From Arcicella gelida (GTDB lineage Bacteria > Bacteroidota > Bacteroidia > Cytophagales > Spirosomataceae), in NCBI RefSeq assembly GCF_034931025.1, contig NZ_JAYGIL010000020.1:62001-126000 (forward strand): a stretch of DNA of 64,000 nucleotides. The letters are read 5' to 3'. The notes beneath the pieces were generated by a model that was not told the DNA's origin, made no database searches, and worked only from the letters and a program-made list of their open reading frames with translations. Each line of letters opens with the position of its first letter. The first letter of the stretch is position 1. Shown in pieces: positions 29,239 to 38,489 of this stretch. Position numbers and translations under genes: made by a program.

Positions 29239-29874
29239 TTAACAGAGTTCTACTTTATTTCTCGAAAGCTTTACTTTTCCAAGCTTTTCTAATTGCTTTA
29301 AAAGCCTAGAAATCACTTCCCTAGAAGTTGCAAGTTCATTCGCTAGTTCTTCATGAGTAATGTTAAAAATGTTATTTCCGCTTTGTTTCGCTTTTCTTTG
29401 AAGAAGCTTGATGAGGCGTTCGTCTAGTTTATGAAACACAACATCGTCAATAACATTCAGTAAATCTTCAAATCTTTTTTGATAGGTAGCAAAAACAAAA
29501 TGCTTCCAAGAGGAATATTTAGTAATCCATTCTTCAATTTTATCGACAGGGACACTGATTAAGGTCGTTTTTTCTTCGGCTATAGCCGTGATTTCACTTA
29601 CTTTTCGGTCAAGACAACAAGTAAGAGAAAGCGCACATGAATCCATTCCACCCAAATAATATAGAAGTGCTTCACGTCCTTGACTATCATTTCTAAGAAT
29701 TTTGATGGAACCTTGCAAAATAATTGGCACAGAACGAATATATCCACCCGGACGTATCAAGACAAACCCCTCTTCAACCGTCATGAAATTACCAGTTAGA
29801 GCCAACTCCTTGAGTAACTCACTTTCAAAAACATTTCCAAACGTTTCTTGAAGAAATTTTAAATCGATTTGCAT
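29239..29874 (-). CDS. Crp/Fnr family transcriptional regulator (redox/sulphur cluster)
   Basis: The 211-residue protein has an N-terminal cyclic-nucleotide-binding-like beta-roll (EEGFVLIRPGGYIRSVPIILQGSIKIL). A C-terminal winged helix has the recognition segment HEELANELATSREVISRLLKQLE. The cluster SCALSLTCCLDRK at about residues 78-90 contains three Cys and might sense a redox signal or metal. This is close to the subgroup found upstream of rhodanese/thioredoxin sets. It probably controls the genes at 27327-29150. A cAMP ligand is not indicated. Confidence 0.88.
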   Translation of the reverse strand: MQIDLKFLQETFGNVFESELLKELALTGNFMTVEEGFVLIRPGGYIRSVPIILQGSIKILRNDSQGREALLYYLGGMDSCALSLTCCLDRKVSEITAIAEEKTTLISVPVDKIEEWITKYSSWKHFVFATYQKRFEDLLNVIDDVVFHKLDERLIKLLQRKAKQSGNNIFNITHEELANELATSREVISRLLKQLEKLGKVKLSRNKVELC

Positions 29875-30099
29875 AACTAATGTTGGGTGAAAGTAATAAG
29901 ACGCTAAAGATATTACAATGAATTGTTTTTTAGCGGATAATTGTGGAGAAATTAGGTATCTTTATTTATGTAAATACAATAGTGAATGTAATTGACATTC
30001 ATTTTTTACAAATTGTTTTTATATTCTATTATACACTATTGCGAAAGTATTTTGCTCTTAAAATTCTTTCTAATTTCCCCAAGTACTTCGTATGCTCTC

Positions 30100-30687
30100 A
30101 TGAAAATAATAGTATTAAATATTCTATTTTTGGGGATTTCCTTTTATCAAACTGGATGGACGAATAGTAATCTTTTATTTAGAGACAATATAATAGTAGG
30201 TATCAATCATAACGATATATTTGAAAATACAGATTCTACTTCTGAAGTATTTAAGGGCTACAATAAGCTTAGACATTTTTTAGGAACGAACGCCAGTAAA
30301 ACCATTATACAAGCTGAACAGGTTACTCCATTTCTTCTTTATCCATTTAAACATGATGGAGATACCTTTGCTGGTTATACTGTCCGAAAAAAAGGAGTAT
30401 CGCTTACACAAAATGAAGTAATTAGTTTGAAGGAAATAATTTGTTCTGATAGAAATTACGCTTTTGATAACTTGATGAAAAATTGCACGTTTACACCAAT
30501 TCTAGGATTAGAGTTTAAAAAAGGTACTCAAATAGTTCAAGTATTAATTTGTTTGGATTGTGATGTTTGGCGTTTTGTAGGAAATGATTTGAATAAAGAA
30601 GAAGATTTTGATGTTGCCCACGGACTTATAATAAATTATCTAAGACAAATGTTTCCAACGGATACTATTGTAAAACAAATACATTGA
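30100..30687 (+). CDS. Secreted protein with C-terminal Cys-rich domain, function unknown
   Basis: I choose the ATG at 30100, which gives MKIIVLNILFLGISFYQTGW, a plausible signal peptide or anchor; upstream in-frame codons (from 29992) look like AT-rich leader. Length is then 195 residues. The C-terminal half has NLMKNCTFTPILGLEFKKG and, 12 residues later, LICLDCDVWRF. This C...P...C-x-x-C spacing suggests a metal-binding or disulphide fold known from many uncharacterised secreted proteins. It lies 17 bases upstream of a caspase-like gene and is probably co-transcribed with it. Confidence 0.7.
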   Translation: MKIIVLNILFLGISFYQTGWTNSNLLFRDNIIVGINHNDIFENTDSTSEVFKGYNKLRHFLGTNASKTIIQAEQVTPFLLYPFKHDGDTFAGYTVRKKGVSLTQNEVISLKEIICSDRNYAFDNLMKNCTFTPILGLEFKKGTQIVQVLICLDCDVWRFVGNDLNKEEDFDVAHGLIINYLRQMFPTDTIVKQIH

Positions 30688-30704
30688 AATAGAAAGAAAT
30701 TTTT

Positions 30705-31535
30705 ATGAAAAGAAGAATGTTCCTTTCGAAGTTATCGGGGTTAGGGTTATTTACTTTTTTGAGTAAACCGAAAGACTGTGTACAAATTGAGAAACCAATT
30801 TTAAATGTGTTACTAGCAGTTGATTTAAGCCAAGAAAGTAGAAAAAAGGATAGATTAGCTGATCTTAGAGCAATGGAATTCTTTTTCCGATCTAAAGGGG
30901 AAATGGCAGGGATGAACGTTCAAGTTCATACTTTTTTAAATGCAAGTTTTACGCCAACACATTTGATTGAAGCTATTAATAAAATAGGAGATATTACTAA
31001 AAATCAACCACAAAATAGTGGAATTGCCTTTTATTTTTCTGGACATGGTGCAAATTTTGGAGATGAAATTTTTCCACGATTTTCGTTTGGAAGCGAAGTA
31101 CTAGCCATGAATAAACTTAACGCAATGATTGGAGCTTGTAATCCTAGATTAAGGTTTATCCTTGCAGATTGTTGCAATAATTTTATTCAAGGTATGTCGC
31201 AGATTCCTAATACTGCCAACCCAACAGATGAAGATTTAGTTAAAAAACTATTTTGGGATTTTGGAGCTTCTAATGTTAGAAAGACAATATTAATTTGTGC
31301 TGCAGAGCGAGGAGAATATTCATACAGTGTGGAGTCTGGCAGTATTTTTCAGCAAATGTTTAGGAAAGCCTTTTATGAGTGTACTTCTAACGATAATATT
31401 AGTGCTAGTTGGGAGCAAATTAAAAATAGGACAATGAAGGAGGTAAAGAGAATTTTAGATAGACAATCTAAAACCACAGGTGTTAGTTATGGCCAGGCAC
31501 CTATTTTCAAAATCATCTCTACCTCAGACATTTGA
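30705..31535 (+). CDS. Caspase-fold (peptidase C14-like) protein with Tat-like signal
   Basis: The 276-residue protein starts KRRMFLSKLSGLGLFTFLS, which fits a twin-arginine signal (RRxFLxK). The caspase p20 dyad is seen as His114 in IAFYFSGHGAN and Cys156 (followed by Cys157) in FILADCCNNF. The later segments ILICAAERGEYSY and FQQMFRKAFYE match the p10-like part. It is a stand-alone domain with no visible effector-recruitment module. Its partner is the unknown secreted protein just upstream. Caspase-like enzymes in bacteria cleave after Arg/Lys or Asp; the specificity here is unknown. Confidence 0.82.
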   Translation: MKRRMFLSKLSGLGLFTFLSKPKDCVQIEKPILNVLLAVDLSQESRKKDRLADLRAMEFFFRSKGEMAGMNVQVHTFLNASFTPTHLIEAINKIGDITKNQPQNSGIAFYFSGHGANFGDEIFPRFSFGSEVLAMNKLNAMIGACNPRLRFILADCCNNFIQGMSQIPNTANPTDEDLVKKLFWDFGASNVRKTILICAAERGEYSYSVESGSIFQQMFRKAFYECTSNDNISASWEQIKNRTMKEVKRILDRQSKTTGVSYGQAPIFKIISTSDI

Positions 31536-31574
31536 GCAATACATACATCAATTCAATTAAACACTACAGTAAAA

Positions 31575-32864
31575 TCATTGTCTATTTTTTAGAATTTCAA
31601 TTCTTTTAGTTTTTGTATTGGTTTTGGGTGTAGGTGTTGATACACTCATTGTACTAGCTGGAATCAGTTTTGGAATTGCTTGCATCAAAAAATCTTTTGC
31701 AATTAATTCGCAATTATTGAAGGAATTTCCACCTACAGGCAAATCTTTGTTTATGTAACCTTCTGTTTTAATATTTAAAGTAAATTCATCATAAGTTGGT
31801 AAAACAACAGTATATCTACCATCTGAAATATTTGTTTCGAAAGTAGCGAATATCTCATTAGGAGATGTTTTCGCTATTACGTCAATTTTAGCATGAAGCG
31901 GGGTTTGAGAAAGAGAATCTAATACAAAACCTTGTATGACAGCATTTTTTTGTGGTTTATATTCTTCAGGAATTACTGAAGAATATATATCTCCATCAGA
32001 AACAAAGTAGAGTATATCGCCGCACGGATTAATCGTAACAAACTTATCATCTTTTCTTGAGTTGATAAACTTCAAATTAACAGGTTCTAGCCAAGTCCCG
32101 TCGTCTTGTAATACAGACTTATATACATCGAAATCGCCTTTACTTTCTTTTCTGATTGACGAAAAAAATAGTGTTTTACCATCAGCATGAATCCTTGGAG
32201 CACATTCACAGCCTTGATTGATAGGATATGGTAGCTGGATGGGGCGTTCCCAAGGGTCATTAATACTTTCACGTTCAGATAGCAGGATTTTATAACATTG
32301 TTGATTCCCTATTTTTTGATTAGGTATTTCTCGGATAAAAAAAAGCTTTTTGCCATCTGGAGTGATACTTGGTGAACCTTCGAAAGCTGCTGTATTGATA
32401 GCTTCTCCCGCATTTTGTGGAGTACTCCAATTATCGTTAATTCTGGTTGAAAAATAGATGTCTTCACTTCCTTTCCCAATTTTATTAATACCAGAAAAAA
32501 AAATACTGTTACCATCATAACTAATATTGGGATGGTTTACAATTCTTGATGTTTGAAAAAAATTATTAATATTTTCAATGGCTTGTGGTGGCTGATACTC
32601 ACCTCTTTGATGGAGTTTTGTCTCAAATATTCCAATAATGTTAGGACTAACAATAGAATCTCCAACATAAGATACTTCTCTATTGGGATTATATTTATTA
32701 GATTGATATATAAAACTAGTTCTATCTGCACTTATTGAAGGAGAATCTTCTAAAAACTCAGAGTTAATCGGACTAGGCAAGCGTTTTTTATTGACTTGCC
32801 CCAACCCTAAGTGATTTAAAGTAACAAGAATAAGTATTGTTATTTGAATTTTTATTTGCTTCAT
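31575..32864 (-). CDS. PD40 beta-propeller protein with carboxypeptidase-regulatory-like domain
   Basis: A signal peptide (ending LNHLGLGQ) is followed by TolB-like PD40 repeats: DSPSISADRTSFIYQSN, NHPNISYDGNSIFFSGI, GSPSITPDGKKLFFIRE and CAPRIHADGKTLFFSS. At about residues 305-400 comes a carboxypeptidase-regulatory-like Ig fold (IQGFVLDSLSQTPLHAKIDV). Many Bacteroidota proteins join these to an OmpA domain; that domain is absent here, and a short basic tail ends the protein. It is 33 bases downstream of the DUF5723/TSP3 gene and is the last gene of the left-going caspase operon. Confidence 0.82.
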   Translation of the reverse strand: MKQIKIQITILILVTLNHLGLGQVNKKRLPSPINSEFLEDSPSISADRTSFIYQSNKYNPNREVSYVGDSIVSPNIIGIFETKLHQRGEYQPPQAIENINNFFQTSRIVNHPNISYDGNSIFFSGINKIGKGSEDIYFSTRINDNWSTPQNAGEAINTAAFEGSPSITPDGKKLFFIREIPNQKIGNQQCYKILLSERESINDPWERPIQLPYPINQGCECAPRIHADGKTLFFSSIRKESKGDFDVYKSVLQDDGTWLEPVNLKFINSRKDDKFVTINPCGDILYFVSDGDIYSSVIPEEYKPQKNAVIQGFVLDSLSQTPLHAKIDVIAKTSPNEIFATFETNISDGRYTVVLPTYDEFTLNIKTEGYINKDLPVGGNSFNNCELIAKDFLMQAIPKLIPASTMSVSTPTPKTNTKTKRIEILKNRQ

Positions 32865-32897
32865 ATTTAACAGTCTTTTGAATCAATATTGTATTCC

Positions 32898-34508
32898 TTA
32901 TTTAATAGGACATCCCTTGTTTTCTTTTGGTCCTGCTTCATTAGGGCAATTATCTTTTTCATCTGGAATCCCATCGTTATCAGAATCTGGACAACCATTG
33001 AATTTTGGAAGTCCTTTTTGGTCAGGACATTTATCACTATCATCAGGGATACCATCACCATCTCTATCGGGACACCCGTGTGTTTTAATCGTTCCAGCTT
33101 TATCTGGACAAGCATCATCTTTATCTTGTATCCCATCATTATCATTATCTGGACATCCATCAAATTCAGCTAGGCCTTGATTGTCAGGGCATTTGTCTTT
33201 GCGATTAGATACACCATCATTATCATTATCTTTGATTCGTTTTGCTTTTTTTGATATTGATATGCCAACATAAAAAGTAGGCTTAATTCCTTTTGATTGG
33301 TCAAAAAGGAAGTTAATGTTTTCTGTTCCGAAAATCAATGAGCCAAGACGTACATGGAAACCAACACCTATAGATTTATTGTCAATGTTATAAGAAATTG
33401 GCATGCTCCAACTTCCATCACCTGATTCTGCTCTAAAAGCTGCGGAAACCATCGATGGTTGAGAGTAACTATCGCTCTTTTTAACATTTCGATACATCAA
33501 ATTAAAATACCAAGTTTTTCCTAAATAGGCATCTGCTTGAAGTATGAGTGTAGAAGGTAAAACAGAACGGTTATCTACAAGAGTATCTTTAAAATATGGA
33601 TTAAAGCTTTCAGTGATAGGATCTAAGGCAAGCCCACTAAATGTTTTGCTGTTAATACTACTTTTTGCAATACTTCCAGTTAGTATTTTTTTAGCATTAT
33701 TAACTCTATAGTTGCCCAAGTCCAAGAGTGAAAGTCCTAATTTCAGCCGATACTTATTTTTTTCAACATCAGAACGGTCGTGTTTATCCATCTTGTAATG
33801 ATATTGCTGATAATTAGGTCTGAATTCATAAGTTAAACCTAAATCAAAACCTGTTCCATCATGTTGAGCCATGATATTATTATAGCTATGATCAATATCG
33901 CCAAAGAGTCTTTGTCCAGTAAAGTTTATTTGGGATGAATCAGCATCAAAGCTATAAGCTTGATTGTTAGTAGTTCTGTACCATTTTATAGCCGCTCCAA
34001 TTTTTAAAAAATGTTGATTCCTGATAAATATTGGTAAAGCATATCCTAAACTATAATCTCTTACTGTAGCTGTATTATAAGTTTGGTTCTTGAAAAGAAA
34101 TGTATCAACATTAATAGGGTCTGTTCCAAATAAACGATTTAGGTTTCCATTTTCACTTTGCCAAGTACGAAGGCGAGTACCAAATACAATAGCATGATTA
34201 TTATAAAGTTGTATCATCAAACCAGGCCCAGCCCAATCTTCATAATTAGTTCTCCACTTTTTTTCACCTACATCAACAGTTGTGGAAGATGGAGATGCCC
34301 AAGTATTGTTTAAAGTATTTTCTGTTCCAACCCAATACATCGACCCCAAGTGAATTTGCCAAGCTAGCCTTGAATCCGAAATACTTGAAGGATTCATTTG
34401 TGCTTCTCTAACGCCAGCATTATTATTCGTTTGCCATATTCCAGTATATTGGGCATTGAGCGTGGAGATTAAAAAAACAAAAAATATAGTAAAAATCGCT
34501 TTTTTCAT
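32898..34508 (-). CDS. DUF5723-type outer-membrane protein with thrombospondin type 3 repeats
   Basis: The ATG at 34508 gives the signal peptide MKKAIFTIFFVFLISTLNAQ; an upstream start would overlap the end of the caspase-Sel1 gene. Residues of about 25-420 look like a beta-barrel of the PorV/DUF5723 kind (REAQMNPSSISDSRLAWQI, YSLGYALPIFIRNQHFLKIG). Residues of about 430-536 are five calcium-binding TSP3 repeats of the form DxDxDGxxDxxDxCPD. Such repeats normally lead to an OmpA domain, but the protein stops after the last Cys. It probably sits in the outer membrane with the repeats in the periplasm or outside. Confidence 0.78.
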   Translation of the reverse strand: MKKAIFTIFFVFLISTLNAQYTGIWQTNNNAGVREAQMNPSSISDSRLAWQIHLGSMYWVGTENTLNNTWASPSSTTVDVGEKKWRTNYEDWAGPGLMIQLYNNHAIVFGTRLRTWQSENGNLNRLFGTDPINVDTFLFKNQTYNTATVRDYSLGYALPIFIRNQHFLKIGAAIKWYRTTNNQAYSFDADSSQINFTGQRLFGDIDHSYNNIMAQHDGTGFDLGLTYEFRPNYQQYHYKMDKHDRSDVEKNKYRLKLGLSLLDLGNYRVNNAKKILTGSIAKSSINSKTFSGLALDPITESFNPYFKDTLVDNRSVLPSTLILQADAYLGKTWYFNLMYRNVKKSDSYSQPSMVSAAFRAESGDGSWSMPISYNIDNKSIGVGFHVRLGSLIFGTENINFLFDQSKGIKPTFYVGISISKKAKRIKDNDNDGVSNRKDKCPDNQGLAEFDGCPDNDNDGIQDKDDACPDKAGTIKTHGCPDRDGDGIPDDSDKCPDQKGLPKFNGCPDSDNDGIPDEKDNCPNEAGPKENKGCPIK

Positions 34509-34573
34509 GAGTAATTTTTGAATAAGTTTTAATATTAAAGCAATGAGTTTTGTAAAGGAATGATAAGTGAGGT

Positions 34574-36448
34574 TTACCAAGTCATCCCAAAACGTCCAAG
34601 GGCTTTTTGTGCTGAATCATTACCAAGTTTAGCGGCTTTTTTATAGTAATCTTTTGCTAAACTGGTATTTTTAGATACGCCTTTACCGTATTCATATATA
34701 ATTCCTAAGTTATAAAAAGCCAATGGTAGCCCTTGTTTTGCTGCTTTTTGATACCAATTGATTGCTTCATCATAATTTTGATTTGAACTATTTTTGGTTG
34801 CATCGTACATTACTGCCAAATTAAATTGTGCTACTGGATGTCCTTGATTAGCTGCTTTTTGATACCAACTAATTGCTTGCGAAGTGTTCTGAATAGTTCC
34901 TTTACTTGTTTCATAAAGGTATCCTAGATTTAACTGTGCTTCGATATGTCCCTGTTTTGCTGCTTGAGTGTAGAGATTGATTAATTCTTGGCTTGATAAA
35001 GAACTGCTTGCCAATCTTGCAAAATTATAAGAGCCTTCAGCATCACCTTGATCGGAAGCCTTTTTATACCATTTTACCGCCTCTTTAAGGTCTTGAGGGA
35101 TTCCTCCTTGAGCCGTTTCATAGATAAAGCCAAGGTTTACTTGTGCATCACTGTCTCCTTGTTCGGCAGCTTTACGATACCATTCGGTTGCTTCACGGTA
35201 GTTTTGGGTTACACCCAATCCTTTTTCATATAAAAACCCTAAGTTAAACTGGGCATCTGCTAAATGATGCTCTGCGGCTTTCAGGTACCATTCAGCGGCT
35301 TTTTTATAATCTTGACGATTACCTAATCCTCTTTCATAAAAAACACCAAGGTTATATTCAGCACGAGCATCACCTTTTTCTGCAGCTTTTAGGTACCATT
35401 TCATTGCCTCAGAATAGTCTTGCCGCACACCAAAACCCATATCGTACATAAATCCAAGTTGCCCTTGATTAAATGATTTAAAAAGGGTGTGCTCTTTATG
35501 TGGAAAATAATATCTGAAAGCATCATCATATTGTTTTTGTTCGAAGGCGGCTTCTCCTTCTTGAATAGATTTATTTACATCATCATAACTAATGACTGTT
35601 CTTGTCTTTAGAAAATAGAAATCTCCTTCTAGCTCATCATAACGCCCGGGTGACTGACGATAATTCGTTTTTATTCTTACGCCAGCTGTTGTACTATCTA
35701 AAATACTTCTAATACCAATGTTAGGAATTTCAAGGTACTTTAAAAGTGTTCCTGTAAACATTCCATTTCGTTCGTTAATATTATCATCTGCTGTACTGCC
35801 TTCCCGAGTAGCATAAACAACCATGCTTCCTTGTGGATTATTGGTAGGACGTACAAGTCCTGTTGGAGCGGTAATATTTTTTTTACGGGTATCGCAACTC
35901 AATAAATTGGGTAAATCTCTACAGGCATCAAGAAAAACAAAGCTGTTTTTTACATTTTTAGAAGCAATATCAATTAGGATACGATTAAGAGAAATACCCG
36001 AAGATTCAATTTGTTCTAGGCAACGAATTTTGGTATCGGTAGGTAACAAGTAATTAACGTTGTTATAACTTACTCCATGACCAGAGTAATAGAACAAAAC
36101 AACATCGCTACTCCTAAGTTGAGCAGTAAAGATGTATAAAGAATCGATAAAAGTTCTATAATCAGCATTTTTTAAAGTAACCACTTCAAAACCTAGTCTT
36201 TTCAGAGAGTTTGTCATATCAATAGCATCATTGACTGGATTTCTTAACTTTGAGACGCCCGTATAGTCTTTGTTCCCAATAACGAGCGCAATTCTTCGCT
36301 CGCCAGTTGGATTTGGACTAAATGACCTATTTTGTGCTATTGATATTTGTAATGCAAAACCAAAGAAAAGCAATGACAATACCGCTTTTTTTTGAGAGTT
36401 AAAAAAAAAGAATAGCATCAGCATTTTATTAAAAAATAGAGCAATCAT
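34574..36448 (-). CDS. Caspase-family protease with Sel1-like repeats
   Basis: The 624-residue protein has a hydrophobic N-terminus and a signal-like stretch ending QISIAQ. The p20 domain follows at about residues 50-280: RRIALVIGNKDYTGV, His124 in VVLFYYSGHGV, Cys176 in FVFLDACRDL. Residues of about 320-620 hold eight or nine Sel1/TPR-like repeats (AEYNLGVFYERGLGNRQDYK and similar), which bind partner proteins. An internal ATG at residue 9 is an equally possible start. The gene lies 29 bases after the DUF4384 caspase-like gene and 65 bases before the DUF5723 gene. The domain order suggests a scaffolded, exported protease. Confidence 0.88.
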   Translation of the reverse strand: MIALFFNKMLMLFFFFNSQKKAVLSLLFFGFALQISIAQNRSFSPNPTGERRIALVIGNKDYTGVSKLRNPVNDAIDMTNSLKRLGFEVVTLKNADYRTFIDSLYIFTAQLRSSDVVLFYYSGHGVSYNNVNYLLPTDTKIRCLEQIESSGISLNRILIDIASKNVKNSFVFLDACRDLPNLLSCDTRKKNITAPTGLVRPTNNPQGSMVVYATREGSTADDNINERNGMFTGTLLKYLEIPNIGIRSILDSTTAGVRIKTNYRQSPGRYDELEGDFYFLKTRTVISYDDVNKSIQEGEAAFEQKQYDDAFRYYFPHKEHTLFKSFNQGQLGFMYDMGFGVRQDYSEAMKWYLKAAEKGDARAEYNLGVFYERGLGNRQDYKKAAEWYLKAAEHHLADAQFNLGFLYEKGLGVTQNYREATEWYRKAAEQGDSDAQVNLGFIYETAQGGIPQDLKEAVKWYKKASDQGDAEGSYNFARLASSSLSSQELINLYTQAAKQGHIEAQLNLGYLYETSKGTIQNTSQAISWYQKAANQGHPVAQFNLAVMYDATKNSSNQNYDEAINWYQKAAKQGLPLAFYNLGIIYEYGKGVSKNTSLAKDYYKKAAKLGNDSAQKALGRFGMTW

Positions 36449-36477
36449 CTTAGTAAATATTTATTTGTTAAATACAA

Positions 36478-37752
36478 TTATTTGGGTTTGGCTATTGATA
36501 GCCTATCTTTTGTGGTAATTAATAATTTATCTTCTAAAACAATATTGTTAGGTGAATTCCTTGAGCAACTCAAGACATCCTTCAAATCCTCTTTGACAAA
36601 TTTTGTACCCTTGTATATCATAAGATTTAACTTGCAAAATGGTTGTGTTGAAGCAAAAGACATTAAATAATCTACTCCAAAAGGAGCGACACAGATAATA
36701 GATTTGCCTTTAGCAATTTTTATTTCAACCCATTTTGAAACCTCTTCTGTTTTTACTTCATAATTATCTAATAACAAACAGATACGATTATCTGGCCAAA
36801 TATCAATTAGTCTTAAAAAACAGGGTTTAGTCGTTTTAAACCAATATCTTATTGTATCACTTTTGTAATAGACTATATCGTTTCGACCTTTGTCGGTTTT
36901 TATCTCTATTTCAAAATCATCGACTCTATAAGTATTAGTACTAGCATCAATGACTATCTGTTTTTCAATTTCTTCTTGTGTTTTATTAGATTCAACATAT
37001 TGGATATTGTTTTCATAGACAGGGTTTTGTATAAAACTTGTGTCATTTTCTAGTACTTTTTTAGGTGTTAATTGAGCTGTTTTTTGGGCAATTACTTCCC
37101 AATGAGGTAGTTCTGAATAAAATTGTTCATTTAACGCATTAAAAAAACATTGACCAAAGATTCCTCCTTCATCAGTAATGATTGAACGTTGGCTAACATT
37201 ACAAGACATCATAACAAATGACCCTTTTGAATCATTGAATAATGCCTTTATTGTCTTTTTATTAAGATTTGACCGTGGAATATTCTTACTAAAAAGCTGC
37301 TGAGTTTTATAAAGTACATTACAGGATTCATTTAAGAGGACATAAAGACGAACCTGTTTTTGTGTTAGAAGTTGCTTTAAACTTCCCAAATAAATGTCAG
37401 ATTGATTCGTTGTTCCTAATCTTACAGTAGGATACAATTCGTTGTTTTTATTATAACCATGAGCGGCCACATAACAAAAAATAGCATCATTTTGATTGAC
37501 TTGTAAGTTTTTAATTTTGCTTATCACAAAATTCGTATCAGCCAGTTCTTCTTTTAAGAAAAAGATAGTATCTACTTCATAATCAGTATTTTTAAAGGTG
37601 TTTTCTAATTCAATGAGTTGATTTTTTATATATTTATTTCCATACACTCTTTCATCGCTTTGATAATCTATCAAACCAATGATATGTATTTTCTGCGAAA
37701 ATCCCGAAAATACAATGAGATGTAAAAGAAATGTAAAGTATATTTTCCTCAT
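36478..37752 (-). CDS. Caspase-fold protein with C-terminal DUF4384-like domain
   Basis: A signal peptide (MRKIYFTFLLHLIVFSGFSQ) precedes a divergent caspase domain: His98 in AIFCYVAAHGYN and Cys144 in LYVLLNESCNVL. Later segments SFVMMSCNVSQRS and GIFGQCFFNALNEQF resemble the rest of the fold. Residues of about 280-400 match DUF4384: DTIRYWFKTTKPCFLRLIDI, then CVAPFGVDYLMSFAST. A closely similar domain ends the protein at 46899-48359. Its start overlaps the stop of the upstream small gene by 4 bases, which suggests translational coupling. Confidence 0.78.
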   Translation of the reverse strand: MRKIYFTFLLHLIVFSGFSQKIHIIGLIDYQSDERVYGNKYIKNQLIELENTFKNTDYEVDTIFFLKEELADTNFVISKIKNLQVNQNDAIFCYVAAHGYNKNNELYPTVRLGTTNQSDIYLGSLKQLLTQKQVRLYVLLNESCNVLYKTQQLFSKNIPRSNLNKKTIKALFNDSKGSFVMMSCNVSQRSIITDEGGIFGQCFFNALNEQFYSELPHWEVIAQKTAQLTPKKVLENDTSFIQNPVYENNIQYVESNKTQEEIEKQIVIDASTNTYRVDDFEIEIKTDKGRNDIVYYKSDTIRYWFKTTKPCFLRLIDIWPDNRICLLLDNYEVKTEEVSKWVEIKIAKGKSIICVAPFGVDYLMSFASTQPFCKLNLMIYKGTKFVKEDLKDVLSCSRNSPNNIVLEDKLLITTKDRLSIAKPK

Positions 37753-38192
37753 AAATGATTGAATTGCTTAATTAGGAATTGATTATGTTTTGTCTTAGGC
37801 AAGCCAAGCCTAAGCCCATTTCTTCCAATATTATCAATTGCGTAGGGCTCGCTCCAAACTATGGATGATGTATCAACATTAGCTATTGAAATAACTAAAC
37901 AATTAATTTTATTATCCTTCAGTAGTCGATATAGTTCTTTCAGAGTCCTACTTTTATATTTTTCTGTATTGATTTTAGCTTTATAATACCGCTGAAAACG
38001 AAATAGTAACATATCATGGTCAATATATTCTTCAGTAGAACCAATGTACAGCGTGTCTGAATTTGGATGTATATCTTTCGATTGGCTGATACTCCAGTTT
38101 TTTGCCTTTATACTATAAATAATTACTACAGAAGCTATGGCTAGTAATGCTAAAATTTTTATAGATACTGATTTTTGCCTATGATTTTTCAT
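37749..38192 (-). CDS. Membrane-anchored small protein resembling part of a solute-binding domain
   Basis: The 147-residue protein has one membrane or signal segment (ILALLAIASVVIIYSI, about residues 13-28). The remainder, DTLYIGSTEEYIDHDMLLFRFQ, KELYRLLKDNKINCLVISI and IVWSEPYAI, has the look of a short SBP_bac_3 or MltF-type ligand-binding lobe, with about 110 residues instead of more than 200. It overlaps the caspase-DUF4384 gene by 4 bases. If the likeness is real it could sense a small molecule for the protease. Function is inferred only. Confidence 0.6.
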   Translation of the reverse strand: MKNHRQKSVSIKILALLAIASVVIIYSIKAKNWSISQSKDIHPNSDTLYIGSTEEYIDHDMLLFRFQRYYKAKINTEKYKSRTLKELYRLLKDNKINCLVISIANVDTSSIVWSEPYAIDNIGRNGLRLGLPKTKHNQFLIKQFNHL

Positions 38193-38489
38193 CCTGAACA
38201 GATTGATTTTGCTCTTTGGTAAAAACGATTAAAGCACAAGGATTAAAATTATATAAAGCCAATGTTTAACTTAGGTCTTTAGCACTAAGAAGCAAATATG
38301 ACAGTCAGAAAAACAGTAATAACATACCGCTAAATGAGGGGAAGTAGCAATTGATAAATATTTTTTCATGATGGGTATAAATTAATGGTTCATGCCATCA
38401 CTAAATAGAGTAGTGTTCTATTTTGTAATTTTTAGTAAGAAAAAAAGTAAGATAGGTGCATCAATCTGAAAATAGAATCTGTAAACAAA
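38193..38489. other. Intergenic region upstream of the caspase operon
   Basis: About 300 bases of AT-rich sequence lie between the small anti-sigma-like gene and the caspase operon that runs left. Read leftward there is a TATAAT at about 38252, but no clear partner box, so I do not call a promoter. I see no gene or repeat. Confidence 0.5.

Noticed and set aside
32867..33180. Several open frames on both strands
   Set aside because: They are shadows of the regular TSP3 repeat codons of the DUF5723 gene.
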